From positions 248,001 through 312,000 of the forward strand of contig NZ_JAJTTH010000003.1 of assembly GCF_021341665.1 (NCBI RefSeq): DNA of 64,000 bases. The letters are read 5' to 3'. The position numbers and the translations under genes were made by a program. Below the pieces are notes generated by a model that saw only the letters and a list, made by a program, of their open reading frames with translations, was not told where the DNA came from and did not search any database. This DNA comes from Pseudomonas sp. Au-Pse12. GTDB lineage: Bacteria > Pseudomonadota > Gammaproteobacteria > Pseudomonadales > Pseudomonadaceae. This document shows, piece by piece, positions 43,246 to 51,421 of this stretch (positions are counted from its first letter, which is position 1; each line of letters begins with the position of its first letter).

Positions 43246-44124
43246 AAAGCACTGTGGGGCAGATCGGAAGGCGCGCCACTCTACTCCTTTTTTCGCCCGG
43301 GTAAAGTCCAGAAGAGCCAGCACGCCCGTGCTAGAGCAAGCGCTTGGGACAATCCACAGAAGCTGTGGATAACTCAGTGGACAACCCCTCCACAACCCTC
43401 CCAAAGCCGCGTGAGACGGGCCCTGCAGTCAAACTGACGATTTTTTCACCAGTAAAAAAAAGCGATGTTTATCATTGACTTAAATTCTCAAGACAGGCTA
43501 AGGGGCAGGCCTCGGGGAAGGTGACACCGGGGTGACATGCTGCACAACAAGTGTGCACAACCTTGCGCAGATTAGCGCCGGTAACGCCGTGTTTTCGTAC
43601 ACGCCACAATGTCGAAGGTTACACACAGGACATTGGAGCGTTTCTCTTCGCCGCGAATAAATTTCCTAGCACACTTGCATTATCTCGTTCAACTCAATAG
43701 AATCCTCGCCGTTAGTACCAAGCTGAAAGTCAATTCTGGTCGAACAAGTCCCACCGACAGCGTCTCCAAGCGAGCACAACGTCGAACACCAAGGACCGAC
43801 CACCTCGCTGGTTTCCAGGTAAGACTCGTACAGATACCGCCCTTGAAACGAATTCAAAGGCAGTGATCGGGTTATTTACTCTGACCGAACCAACCTGCAA
43901 ATTGATCAGGATCTCCACCCTGGGCCCAGAACCTTTGCCCCTGCTGTGTTGCCTGCCCTCCTAAGTACCTACCTGCCAGCCCTAGCGCAACTTAATTAAA
44001 GCGCTGCAACTGGCTGCTTTGTTCCAGTCGGGTTCTTCGTTTGACCAATAGTGGTCGACGTTACTGGAACGTTTTAACGTTGCACGGTTCTTAACCGTGT
44101 CATTTGTAGGAACACCTAATAATT
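43246..44124. other. 879-base gene-poor region with DnaA-box hairpin
   Basis: I find no convincing gene. ORFs of 60-85 codons on both strands have no ribosome sites and no protein-like pattern. The region is less GC-rich than its flanks from about 43440 on. It contains a DnaA-box palindrome (43352-43372), an A-tract (AAAAAAAAG near 43455), and a perfect hairpin CACGGTT-CTT-AACCGTG (44083-44099) in the leader of the next gene. A small RNA, or regulatory leader, is possible. Confidence 0.5.
43352..43372. promoter_or_regulatory. DnaA-box palindrome
   Basis: ATCCACAG-AAG-CTGTGGAT is an 8 bp inverted repeat. Its right arm extends into the consensus box TGTGGATAA (43364-43372). Confidence 0.5.
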
Positions 44125-44349
44125 ATGTCTACTCAAATCCAGACTCAGGATGCCATTCGCACCCTAACCCACGCTTTTGCACCTTTGAACTGCCTGATCA
44201 TGGCCACTCGCAAAGGCTGCTTCAGCTTCACCCTGGTCAACGAACATGGAATCGCCCGTCACAGCGAGCGCCTGTATCCCGACCAGTACTCCAGCGCCGA
44301 ACCACTGCAAGCAGTGATCGAGCGTACGCGCCAGGCCCTTGTTGCCTGA
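44125..44349 (+). CDS. 74-residue conserved-looking protein, unknown function
   Basis: The product reads MSTQIQTQDAIRTLTHAFAP and then NCLIMATRKGCFSFTLVNEHG; it has a helix-strand pattern, two cysteines and no membrane segment. An AGGA lies rather far (14 bases) before the ATG, and the hairpin at 44083 lies just before that, so translation may be structured or regulated. An intrinsic terminator follows closely, so this is a single-gene unit. I do not recognise the family; coding is likely because of the compact unit and plausible composition. Confidence 0.65.
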   Translation: MSTQIQTQDAIRTLTHAFAPLNCLIMATRKGCFSFTLVNEHGIARHSERLYPDQYSSAEPLQAVIERTRQALVA

Positions 44350-44373
44350 GACGCCAAGCCGCTGAAAACCCTG

Positions 44374-44403
44374 AAAAGCCTCGCCTGATCGCGGGGCTTT
44401 TTA
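44374..44403 (+). terminator. Intrinsic terminator after the 74-residue gene
   Basis: AAAAGCCTCGC pairs with GCGGGGCTTTT around a six-base loop, followed by TTA. Confidence 0.8.
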
Positions 44404-44620
44404 TTGCCCGTGATTTACCTGTTTGCCCGACAGAACAAAGTCCCAATCGATATAACGCTTATAACTAGAGGACGGAAATATTTTAAAAACAGTCCTTTAC
44501 AGCACAGATATGACACTAAACTTCAACTCAAGCGGCCCGAACCGCTTCCGGCAAACCTGATCCTTTTTGCTGCCAAGCTCCCGTCAGGTTTCGCCGGCCA
44601 TCACACTGTTCGAGGGGTTT

Positions 44621-45103
44621 ATGGGTATCGCCGCCAGCGAGTTGTGCCGCTATGTGATACGCCCGACGTTGATGTACCTGGGCAGCCATAGCAAAACCGC
44701 TGAAGCCTTGTTGCTGGGCATTGCCGCCAGCCAATCGGCACTGGGTTCGGCCCTGCACGACCGTCGCGGCCACGGCCTGTACCGCATTACCGAACTGCGC
44801 CACCAGGCGCTCTGGGACCAGTACCTGGCCCTGGATCCGGAACGCGCCAGCCTGGTGCGCGGGCTGGCCAGCCAGCATGCATTCCTCAGCGGGCCGCACT
44901 TGGAGCTGACCGTCAATCTGCGCTACGCCACGGCCATCGCCTGGCTACTGGTAGAAGAACAACACACCCCGCTCCCTGCCGCCGACGATCTGCTCGGCAT
45001 GGCCCGCATCTGGAGGAAGACCTTCCAACCACAAGGACGTCTAAGAGATTTCGCCTGCGCCTGGCAAACCTGTATCGCACCGTTAAACCAGGTCGCCTGC
45101 TGA
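44621..45103 (+). CDS. 160-residue protein of unknown function
   Basis: I do not recognise the family. The ATG 44621 (MGIAASELCRYVIRPTLMYL) has a GAGGGG just before it; an in-frame start at 44567 lacks one. The protein is helical with a motif TAEALLLGIAASQSALGSAL, then DRRGHGLYRITELRHQALWD (histidine- and charge-rich) and a tryptophan-rich C-terminus. The early part, GxCxxxIxPTLxxLG, and the spacing of His, Asp and Trp recall phage structural or lysozyme-like proteins, but I can not assign it. It is upstream of fadL with a hairpin between. Confidence 0.6.
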   Translation: MGIAASELCRYVIRPTLMYLGSHSKTAEALLLGIAASQSALGSALHDRRGHGLYRITELRHQALWDQYLALDPERASLVRGLASQHAFLSGPHLELTVNLRYATAIAWLLVEEQHTPLPAADDLLGMARIWRKTFQPQGRLRDFACAWQTCIAPLNQVAC

Positions 45104-45116
45104 CAACGACTTTTAC

Positions 45117-45141
45117 AAAATCGGAGAAAGAAGCCGATTTT
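45117..45141 (+). terminator. Hairpin between the 160-residue gene and fadL
   Basis: AAAATCGG pairs with CCGATTTT around nine bases. The trailing TTTT lies inside the stem and only GG follows, so it may be a weak terminator. Confidence 0.5.
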
Positions 45142-45247
45142 GGTCGGATTGTCCTACAAAATGCACCTAAATCAACTGTTGCAGCCTATAGCGCCGAGAC
45201 TGAAATGTTGGTAATTTTCGCCTCGGTGATCACCAGGAGTTCTAATA

Positions 45248-46528
45248 ATGAAAAAAGTAATGCTCAAATCCACCATCAGTCTCGCGGTTGCACTTGCCTC
45301 TACCCAACTCTTTGCCAGCGGTTTTGCTCTTAACGAACAAAGCATCAGCGGCATGGGTACCGGCTTCGCGGGTCGTTCTTCTTCTGCCGAAGATGCCAGC
45401 ACTGTTTACGGTAACCCTGCCGGCATGTCCCTGCTGAAACGCGACCAAGTGACTGTCGGGGTAGCAGCAATCGACGCCAAGACCAACCTGAAAAACGTCA
45501 AGGGTGGCCCTCCCGGCGGCACCAGCGATGGCGACATGGTTCCATTCACCAGCGTTCCTATGGGTTTCTTCGTCAAACAACTGGGCAACGGCTGGGCATT
45601 GGGTCTGGGCGCCTACGCCCCTTTCGGCCTGGTTACCAACTATGAGTCCACCTCTGCCAGCCGTTATTACGGCGACAAGAGCGTAGTCAAGGTCATTACC
45701 CTGCAACCCACCGTCAGCTATGCCTTCAACGACATGGTATCGATCGGTTTTGGCCCGACCATCAACCGCCTGAGCGGTGAACTGACTTCCGCGACCCCGT
45801 TTCCAAACCCTGCACTCTTCGGCCGCAATGACGGCAGCGTGAAGATCAAGGGTGACGACACAGCCATCGGCTACAACGTCGGCATCATCGTCCAGCCTAC
45901 CGAAACCACTCGCCTGGGCCTGACCTACCACTCGAAGGTCAAGTACAAGCTGGACGGCCACACCGACATCGCCGGCCCGGGCTTCGGTCCGTTCAACGGC
46001 GGCCGCTACGATGCCTCGCTGGACATCACCACCCCGGAAGTCGTCGACTTCTCGGTCACCCAGAAACTGGATGACCAGTGGACCGTCTACGCAGGTAGCA
46101 CCTGGACTCGCTGGAGCCGCCTGAAAGACATCACCGTGAACAACCAAGGCGTTCCAGCCCTGCTCGGTGGCTCTGCCGGTCCGATCGGCACCATTTCCGA
46201 GCCACAGAACTGGCACGATACCTGGGCCTCGGCGATTGGTGTTTCCTACAAGGTCAACAAAGAGTGGGTTCTGCGCAGCGGCCTCTCGGTTGACCAGGCA
46301 CCAACCAACAACACCGATCGTTCCGTACGTATTCCTACCGGTGACCGTAAGGCCATCAGCTTCGGTGCCGGCTACAGCCCGACTGATGACCTGACCCTGG
46401 ACCTGGCGGTTTCCTACCTCAAGGAAGAAGACGTCAACGTCAACAGAACTGGCAAGGGCAACGCTTACAGCGCCACCTACCAGAACAGCGCGTGGGGCTA
46501 CGGCCTGGGCGCTACCTACAAGTTCTAA
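45248..46528 (+). CDS. fadL: Outer-membrane long-chain fatty acid transporter FadL
   Basis: This 426-residue outer-membrane barrel passes long-chain fatty acids laterally into the membrane. A signal peptide is cut after about residue 23 (LFAS-GFALNEQ). Next comes the N-terminal hatch and the NPA motif (YGNPAGMSLL, about 55-64) of the FadL family. The C-terminus ends in Phe (GLGATYKF), as barrels do. ATG 45248 follows a CAGGAG ribosome site. It stands alone, closed by a strong terminator shared with the convergent peroxidase gene. Confidence 0.93.
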   Translation: MKKVMLKSTISLAVALASTQLFASGFALNEQSISGMGTGFAGRSSSAEDASTVYGNPAGMSLLKRDQVTVGVAAIDAKTNLKNVKGGPPGGTSDGDMVPFTSVPMGFFVKQLGNGWALGLGAYAPFGLVTNYESTSASRYYGDKSVVKVITLQPTVSYAFNDMVSIGFGPTINRLSGELTSATPFPNPALFGRNDGSVKIKGDDTAIGYNVGIIVQPTETTRLGLTYHSKVKYKLDGHTDIAGPGFGPFNGGRYDASLDITTPEVVDFSVTQKLDDQWTVYAGSTWTRWSRLKDITVNNQGVPALLGGSAGPIGTISEPQNWHDTWASAIGVSYKVNKEWVLRSGLSVDQAPTNNTDRSVRIPTGDRKAISFGAGYSPTDDLTLDLAVSYLKEEDVNVNRTGKGNAYSATYQNSAWGYGLGATYKF

Positions 46529-46554
46529 CGAACGGTAGATCGCCTAGCTTCAAG

Positions 46555-46590
46555 CCCATAAAAAACCCGCACTTGCGGGTTTTTTATGGG
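46555..46590. terminator. Bidirectional terminator between fadL and the peroxidase gene
   Basis: CCCATAAAAAACCCGC pairs exactly with GCGGGTTTTTTATGGG around ACTT. A-rich and T-rich sides serve both strands. Confidence 0.92.
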
Positions 46591-46604
46591 CAATGGGTGC
46601 TGGC

Positions 46605-47156
46605 TCAAGGCTTCGACGCCAACGCCTTCTCCACCGCTTCGATGAATTCCGGGTTATCCGGCTTGGTCAGGCTGGAAAAGCTGGCAACCACATTGCCTTG
46701 GCGATCCACCACGTACTTGTAGAAATTCCACTTCGGCGCGCTGCTCTGCTGCGCCAGCACCTTGAACAGATGCACGGCATCCGCCCCACGCACCTTCTGC
46801 GGCTCGGTCATGGTGAAGGTCACACCGTAATTGACGTAGCAGACCTTGGCGGTTTCCGCGCCATCCCTGGACTCTTGCTTAAAGTCATTGGAGGGCACGC
46901 CCAACACTTCCAGCCCTTGCTCGCGGTAATGCTGGTAGAGCGCCTCAAGGCCTTTGAACTGCGGCGCGAAGCCGCAGAAACTGGCGGTGTTGACCACCAC
47001 CAGCGGCTTGCCGGCAAAGCGCTGGCACAGTTCGATGGACTCCTTGGCGTGCAGCTTGGTCAAGGAACCCTGCAACAGCGCCGGGCAATCTGCCGCCCAT
47101 GCCGGGCCGGCCAGGGTTGCGAGTAAAGCTGAAACAGCAAACCAGCGCATAGCCAT
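46605..47156 (-). CDS. Exported glutathione peroxidase-family protein
   Basis: This 183-residue protein has a signal peptide cut at about AWA-ADC (residues 20-22). The thioredoxin-fold peroxidase core has Cys61 in [11 protein letters not shown] as the peroxidatic cysteine (selenocysteine in animals) and the tetrad partners in PSNDF and KWNFYKY. A second Cys (KVCYVNYG) may resolve the sulfenic acid. Most bacterial GPx homologues lack a signal peptide, so this one probably reduces peroxides in the periplasm with an unknown thiol donor, perhaps thioredoxin-like. The start is 47156 or ATG 47150. Confidence 0.88.
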   Translation of the reverse strand: MAMRWFAVSALLATLAGPAWAADCPALLQGSLTKLHAKESIELCQRFAGKPLVVVNTASFCGFAPQFKGLEALYQHYREQGLEVLGVPSNDFKQESRDGAETAKVCYVNYGVTFTMTEPQKVRGADAVHLFKVLAQQSSAPKWNFYKYVVDRQGNVVASFSSLTKPDNPEFIEAVEKALASKP

Positions 47157-47211
47157 GTCCAGAATCCTTGTCGAAATGTCGGGTTACGACGTTACTCGCC
47201 CCCTCGACCGG

Positions 47212-47334
47212 CTAGCAAGCGCCCATGCCCAACTGCATCAGCGCCAGCCCACCTCGATGCCAGCCCCACCACGCCAGCAGCAACAGCAGAACGCCAATGA
47301 GCAGGCCAACACCGGACCACAAAAAACGCTTCAT
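47212..47334 (-). CDS. 40-residue membrane peptide coupled to the MFS gene
   Basis: Too short for usual gene finders. The ATG at 47334 overlaps the MFS stop as ATGA, so ribosomes finishing the transporter can start here. The product is MKRFLWSGVGLLIGVLLLLL, then AWWGWHRGGLALMQLGMGAC. It has one membrane helix with a positively charged N-terminus and a tryptophan-rich interfacial belt. A lone C-terminal cysteine is present. A role as a small partner of the transporter is plausible but untested. Confidence 0.6.
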   Translation of the reverse strand: MKRFLWSGVGLLIGVLLLLLAWWGWHRGGLALMQLGMGAC

Positions 47335-48533
47335 GCCGCACTGGCCTGCAAACGCGCGACTGGACGCTCACGCACCGGCCAGTTGAGGGCCGCAGCCAGC
47401 AGACTGAGGAGAATAGCCACCTGCCAGATCAAGTCGTAACTCCCGGTACGGTCATACACCACGCCCCCCAGCCAGCCGCCAAGGAAAGACCCCAGTTGGT
47501 GGAACAGGAAAACAATACCACCCAGCATCGACAGGTTGCGCACGCCAAACAGGGTCGCCACCGTGCCGTTGGTCAAGGGCACGGTAGACAGCCAGAGAAA
47601 GCCCATGGCCATGCCAAACAGATAGGCGCTGGTCTGAGTCACCGGCAGCCACAGGAACAGCCCGATCACCACCGCCCGCAGCAGATACAGGGCCGTGAGC
47701 AGACGCGGTTTGGACATCCGCCCACCCAACCAGCCGGCGGTATAGGTGCCGAAGATATTGAACAGGCCAATCAGTGCCAGCACCGTCGTGCCGACGGTTG
47801 CTGGCAGATGCTGATCCACCAGGTACGCCGGCAGGTGTACGCCAATGAACACCACCTGGAAGCCGCAGACAAAAAAGCCGAATGCCAGCAGCCAGAATCC
47901 CGAATGGGAACAGGCTTCCCGCAGGGCCTCCGTGAGGCTCTGCTCATGCCCCAGCACCGGCAACGGCTTGTCCTTGAGCATGCTCACCAACGGCACGATC
48001 AAAGCCACCAGCAAGCCCAGCACCAGCAACGCCGTCGACCAGCCCAGCCAGCCGATCAGGCCCAGGGTCCCGGGAAGCATGGCGAACTGGCCAAAAGAGC
48101 CGGCCGCGCTGGCGATCCCCATGCCCATGCTGCGCTTCTCCGCTGGCAGAGCCCGGCCGACAACACCGAGGATTACCGAGAAAGAAGTGCCCGACAAACC
48201 GATGCCGATCAGCAAGCCGGCGCTCAGGGACAACGTCAAGGCCGAGTCCGAGAGCCCCATGAACACCAGCCCGATTGCGTACAGCACGCCACCGATCAAC
48301 ACCACCTTGGCGGCGCCAAAGCGATCGGCCAAGGCCCCGGTAAAAGGCTGGGCCAGCCCCCAGATCAGGTTCTGCAGGGCAATGGCGAAGGCGAACACCT
48401 CGCGTCCCCAACCAAACTGCGCACTCATGGGCGGCAGGAACAGACCGAAACCGTGCCGAACACCCAGCGACAGCGCCAGGATCAATGCGCTGCCGAGAAG
48501 GACCCAGCCGCTGGTGCGCCACATCGATGACAT
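47331..48533 (-). CDS. MFS transporter under MarR control
   Basis: This 400-residue transporter has 12 helices, and the opening VRHGFGLFLPPMSAQFGWGR resembles the oxalate/formate and monocarboxylate branch of the MFS. The start ATG 48533 follows GGAG at 9 bases. A perfect 16-base palindrome (48549-48564) lies just upstream and matches one at the marR gene, so this is a MarR target. It is followed by a coupled 40-residue peptide. The substrate is unknown. Confidence 0.88.
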   Translation of the reverse strand: MSSMWRTSGWVLLGSALILALSLGVRHGFGLFLPPMSAQFGWGREVFAFAIALQNLIWGLAQPFTGALADRFGAAKVVLIGGVLYAIGLVFMGLSDSALTLSLSAGLLIGIGLSGTSFSVILGVVGRALPAEKRSMGMGIASAAGSFGQFAMLPGTLGLIGWLGWSTALLVLGLLVALIVPLVSMLKDKPLPVLGHEQSLTEALREACSHSGFWLLAFGFFVCGFQVVFIGVHLPAYLVDQHLPATVGTTVLALIGLFNIFGTYTAGWLGGRMSKPRLLTALYLLRAVVIGLFLWLPVTQTSAYLFGMAMGFLWLSTVPLTNGTVATLFGVRNLSMLGGIVFLFHQLGSFLGGWLGGVVYDRTGSYDLIWQVAILLSLLAAALNWPVRERPVARLQASAA

Positions 48534-48548
48534 TTTTATTCTCCAGTT

Positions 48549-48564
48549 GCGGGTATATACCCGC
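48549..48564. promoter_or_regulatory. MarR operator upstream of the MFS gene
   Basis: GCGGGTATATACCCGC is a perfect 16-base palindrome, 16 bases before the MFS start. Its centre TATATA could be the -10. Confidence 0.8.
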
Positions 48565-48585
48565 TTGTAGTCGAACGAAGCACCG

Positions 48586-48990
48586 TCAGGCGAGCTCGTT
48601 CAGCAAGGCCAACAAGGTTTCACGCTTCTCTACACCCAGGCGATCAATCAAGCGCTGCTGGGCTGCTTCCCAGGCGGGCAAGGCCGCAACCAGCCGCTCA
48701 TGCCCGGCCTCGGTCAACAGCACCAACCGGTTACGCTGATCGTCGCCTTCCTGCAGGCGTACCAGCCCCGCAGCCTCGAGGACCCGCACATTGCGCCCCA
48801 GCGTACTGCGATCCAGGCCCATGGCTTCCGCCAGGCTGGAAATGCTCGGCTGATCGAGACGCAACAGATTGTTCAGCAAGGAATACTGGGCAACGTTGAT
48901 GCCGAAGCCGTCGAGGGCGCCGTCGTAGTACCTGCTGACGCCGCGAGCGGCACGCCGCAGGTTGGTGCACAAACACTGAGAGGGAAGCAT
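48586..48990 (-). CDS. MarR-family regulator
   Basis: The 134-residue winged-helix repressor has an HTH reading SSLAEAMGLDRSTLGRNVRVLE (about 51-72) and a beta wing with DDQRNRLVLLT. Two cysteines near the N-terminus (Cys6, Cys8 in QCLCTNLRRAAR) could make it redox-responsive, as in OhrR-type proteins, but this is inference. No ribosome site precedes the ATG 48990; the operator copy lies 3 bases upstream, so the mRNA may be leaderless. It is on the same strand as its MFS target, 52 bases upstream of it. Confidence 0.9.
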   Translation of the reverse strand: MLPSQCLCTNLRRAARGVSRYYDGALDGFGINVAQYSLLNNLLRLDQPSISSLAEAMGLDRSTLGRNVRVLEAAGLVRLQEGDDQRNRLVLLTEAGHERLVAALPAWEAAQQRLIDRLGVEKRETLLALLNELA

Positions 48991-48993
48991 GGT

Positions 48994-49009
48994 GCGTGTA
49001 TATACCCGC
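48994..49009. promoter_or_regulatory. MarR operator upstream of marR
   Basis: GCGTGTATATACCCGC differs from the palindrome at 48549 at one of 16 positions and lies 3 bases before the start codon. Confidence 0.78.
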
Positions 49010-49025
49010 GATTATTCCAAGGCAA
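48997..49025 (-). promoter_or_regulatory. Candidate marR promoter
   Basis: On the minus strand, -35 TTGCCT (49020-49025), a 17-base spacer and -10 TATACA (48997-49002) place transcription start on or next to the A of the ATG, implying a leaderless transcript. The -10 lies within the operator. Confidence 0.6.
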
Positions 49026-49060
49026 GATTTTTCCGAACAATCGTCACGACGATGCTCCGC

Positions 49061-49792
49061 TCAAAACAGCACCAGCCCAAGCAATACGACAGTTTCCAGC
49101 AACTCTAGCAGCGCCCCGGCTGTATCTCCGGTGGTGCCGCCCAGGCGCCGCATCATCACTTGCCGCAGCCAGAAGAACAGCACGGTGGCCAGCAGCACCG
49201 CCCATAGGCCGCTGTAACCGCCCAGCAGCAAACAGGCCAGCACGCTCAAGCCCAGCACTTGCCGCCCCGTCACACGCGGCAGATGATCGGCCAGCGCCTG
49301 CCCCAGCCCGCCGGCGCGTACATAAGGTGTGCAGAGAAACAACCCGAGCAGTGCCGCACGCCCGATCAGCGGCGCCAGCAGCAAAGCAAAGCCCCGTTGC
49401 TGTTCAATCAGCGCCACCAGCGCGCTGAACTTGAGCACCAGCACCAGCACCAGGGTCACCACCGCAATCGCTCCGCTACGGGGGTCCTTCATGATGCTCA
49501 GGGTCCGTTCACGGTCGCCAAAACCGCCCAGCCAGGCATCAGCGCTGTCCGCCAGACCATCCAGGTGCAAGCCGCCGCTGAGCAAGACCCAGGCAGTCAG
49601 CAGCAGTGCCGCGTGCACCAGCAAGGGCACGCCAGCGAGCAAGGCATTCAGCCCCCACAGCAATACGCCGAACAGCAAGCCCACCAGCGGATAGAACAGC
49701 AAGGAGCGGCCCAGCTCTTCAGGCCGGGGCATGCCCGGAAGGCGGATCGGCAGGCTGCTGAGAAACTGCAGGGCAATCCAGAACGGCAACAT
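49061..49792 (-). CDS. cobS: Adenosylcobinamide-GDP ribazoletransferase CobS
   Basis: CobS joins adenosylcobinamide-GDP to alpha-ribazole, the last assembly step of the cobalamin lower ligand, at the inner membrane. The 243-residue protein has the motifs GGLHLDGLADSADAWLGGF and KDPRSGAIA and about six hydrophobic segments. It is the last gene of the cobalamin operon, following the phosphatase gene with a 1-base gap. Confidence 0.95.
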   Translation of the reverse strand: MLPFWIALQFLSSLPIRLPGMPRPEELGRSLLFYPLVGLLFGVLLWGLNALLAGVPLLVHAALLLTAWVLLSGGLHLDGLADSADAWLGGFGDRERTLSIMKDPRSGAIAVVTLVLVLVLKFSALVALIEQQRGFALLLAPLIGRAALLGLFLCTPYVRAGGLGQALADHLPRVTGRQVLGLSVLACLLLGGYSGLWAVLLATVLFFWLRQVMMRRLGGTTGDTAGALLELLETVVLLGLVLF

Positions 49793-49793
49793 T

Positions 49794-50369
49794 TCAGCCT
49801 TCCTCGCTCATCTGGCCTTCAGCGGCGACTTTCAGCCTGAACAGCGCGCCATGGCCCACTTCGACATTCAACAGCTGCTCTCGCGGCAGCCCACGCGCCC
49901 GGGCCAGCAGCAGGCGCATCACGCCGCCATGACTGACCAGCAGCACGCGCTGCCCGGCACAGGTCCGGTACACGCGCTCGATCGCCCCCAGCACACGCCG
50001 GGAAAACTGCTCCACCGGCTCACCGCCAGGCGGTGTGAAACCATAGGGGTCGGCCCAGAAACGTCCCAGATCGTCAGCGTCGGATTCCATCAGCGCCGCA
50101 GCGCTCTGCCCTTCCCAGGCGCCAAAGTGCAGCTCTTGCAGATCAGGCTCAAGGCTCAGCGGCAACTGCAATTGCCCCGCCAGCTCCTCGGCAAAACGCG
50201 CGCAGCGCTGCAACGGCGAGCTCAGTACCCGATCCCAGGGCCCACGCCCCTGCACCGCATCACGCATCTGCTGCCAGCCCTTTGCGGTCAGCGCATCGTC
50301 CAGGCTGCCGCGCAAGCCGCCGCCCAGTTCGGTTTCGCCATGACGCAAGAGCTCCAGGCGCAAGGTCAT
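49794..50369 (-). CDS. cobC: Alpha-ribazole phosphatase
   Basis: This histidine-phosphatase family protein (191 residues) has the RHG motif (LLRHGET, His10), phosphate-site residues R and H further on ([10 protein letters not shown], and VSHGGVMR near the end), and the conserved Glu region. It removes the phosphate from alpha-ribazole-5'-phosphate before CobS. The start overlaps cobT by ATGA (50366-50369). The name cobC follows Salmonella; it is unrelated to the threonine-phosphate decarboxylase at 53430. Confidence 0.9.
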   Translation of the reverse strand: MTLRLELLRHGETELGGGLRGSLDDALTAKGWQQMRDAVQGRGPWDRVLSSPLQRCARFAEELAGQLQLPLSLEPDLQELHFGAWEGQSAAALMESDADDLGRFWADPYGFTPPGGEPVEQFSRRVLGAIERVYRTCAGQRVLLVSHGGVMRLLLARARGLPREQLLNVEVGHGALFRLKVAAEGQMSEEG

Positions 50370-51421
50370 GCCGGGCGATCCGCCACGGCGGCCTCGGCAA
50401 ACGTCGCCATCTGCCCGTGCAGGTCACAGGCCAGCCGCAGCAACGGCACGGCCAACGCGGCGCCACTGCCTTCGCCCAGGCGCAGACCGAGGTCCAGCAA
50501 GGGTTCCGCGTGCAGCGTCTGCAGTACATGCCGATGCCCGGGTTCGGCGCCCTGGTGGGCAAACAGCAACCAGGGCGCGCAGGCCGGATTCAGGCGCACC
50601 GCGACCAGGGCCGCGACGCTGCAGATGAAGCCGTCCACCAGCACCGCGATGCCTTCCTGGGCACAGGCCAAGTAAGCCCCCACCAGCGCCGCCACTTCAA
50701 AGCCGCCCAGATTGAACAGGGTTTGCAGGGCGTCGCCACGAGAAGCGCCATGCAGGACCAGGGCACGCTCGATGACCTGCGCCTTGTGATTGACCCCGTC
50801 GGCATTCAGGCCTGTGCCCGGCCCGGCCAGTTGCGCCGCCGCAATACCCAGCAAGGCACAGGCAATGGCGCTGGCCGCTGTGGTATTACCGATACCCATC
50901 TCACCGCCGATGAACAACTGGGCGCCGTCGGCCTGGGCGCGCAACGCACTGTCACGACCGGCTTGCAGGGCCTGTTCGCCCTGGGCGCGGGTCATGGCCG
51001 CCCCCTTGACAAAGTTCTGCGTGCCGGCCCCCAGGTTCAGGTGGCGCACTCCCGGCAGGTTCAAGCCTGGCGTCACCGTGCCCAGGTCCACCACTTCCAG
51101 CTGCGCCTGCAGTTGCCGGGCCAGCACACTGATGGCCGCGCCACCACTAACGAAGTTCAGCAGCATCTGCCCGGTGACTTCCTGCGGGTAGGCGGAAACC
51201 CCCTCGGCCACCACCCCGTGATCGCCGGCGAAGATCGTGACCCACAGCCGTTCGATACCCGGCTTGAGCCGACCTTGCAGGCCCGCCAGACGCACCGCCA
51301 GCGGCTCCAGCCGGCCGAGAGAGCCGGCCGGCTTGGTCAGTTGCTGCTGCCGTGCCAGCGCTTGCTCCACCATCGATGCATCGATTGCCTTGCACGGGTT
51401 CAGCCACCAGGAGTTACTCAT
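50366..51421 (-). CDS. cobT: Nicotinate-nucleotide--dimethylbenzimidazole phosphoribosyltransferase CobT
   Basis: CobT makes alpha-ribazole phosphate from nicotinate mononucleotide and 5,6-dimethylbenzimidazole. The 351-residue product (from ATG 51421; the extension to 51508 is not family-like) shows [46 protein letters not shown] and the C-terminal region [13 protein letters not shown]. It overlaps cobU by 4 bases and the phosphatase gene by 4 bases. Confidence 0.96.
   Translation of the reverse strand: MSNSWWLNPCKAIDASMVEQALARQQQLTKPAGSLGRLEPLAVRLAGLQGRLKPGIERLWVTIFAGDHGVVAEGVSAYPQEVTGQMLLNFVSGGAAISVLARQLQAQLEVVDLGTVTPGLNLPGVRHLNLGAGTQNFVKGAAMTRAQGEQALQAGRDSALRAQADGAQLFIGGEMGIGNTTAASAIACALLGIAAAQLAGPGTGLNADGVNHKAQVIERALVLHGASRGDALQTLFNLGGFEVAALVGAYLACAQEGIAVLVDGFICSVAALVAVRLNPACAPWLLFAHQGAEPGHRHVLQTLHAEPLLDLGLRLGEGSGAALAVPLLRLACDLHGQMATFAEAAVADRPA

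Noticed and set aside
43352..43372. Replication origin
   Set aside because: One consensus box plus a near-box, with no dnaA or gidA nearby and no AT-rich unwinding region of the usual type, is too little for oriC.
43609..43866. 85-codon plus-strand frame in the gene-poor region
   Set aside because: No ribosome site and no recognisable pattern; the 63- and 62-codon minus-strand frames there are no better.
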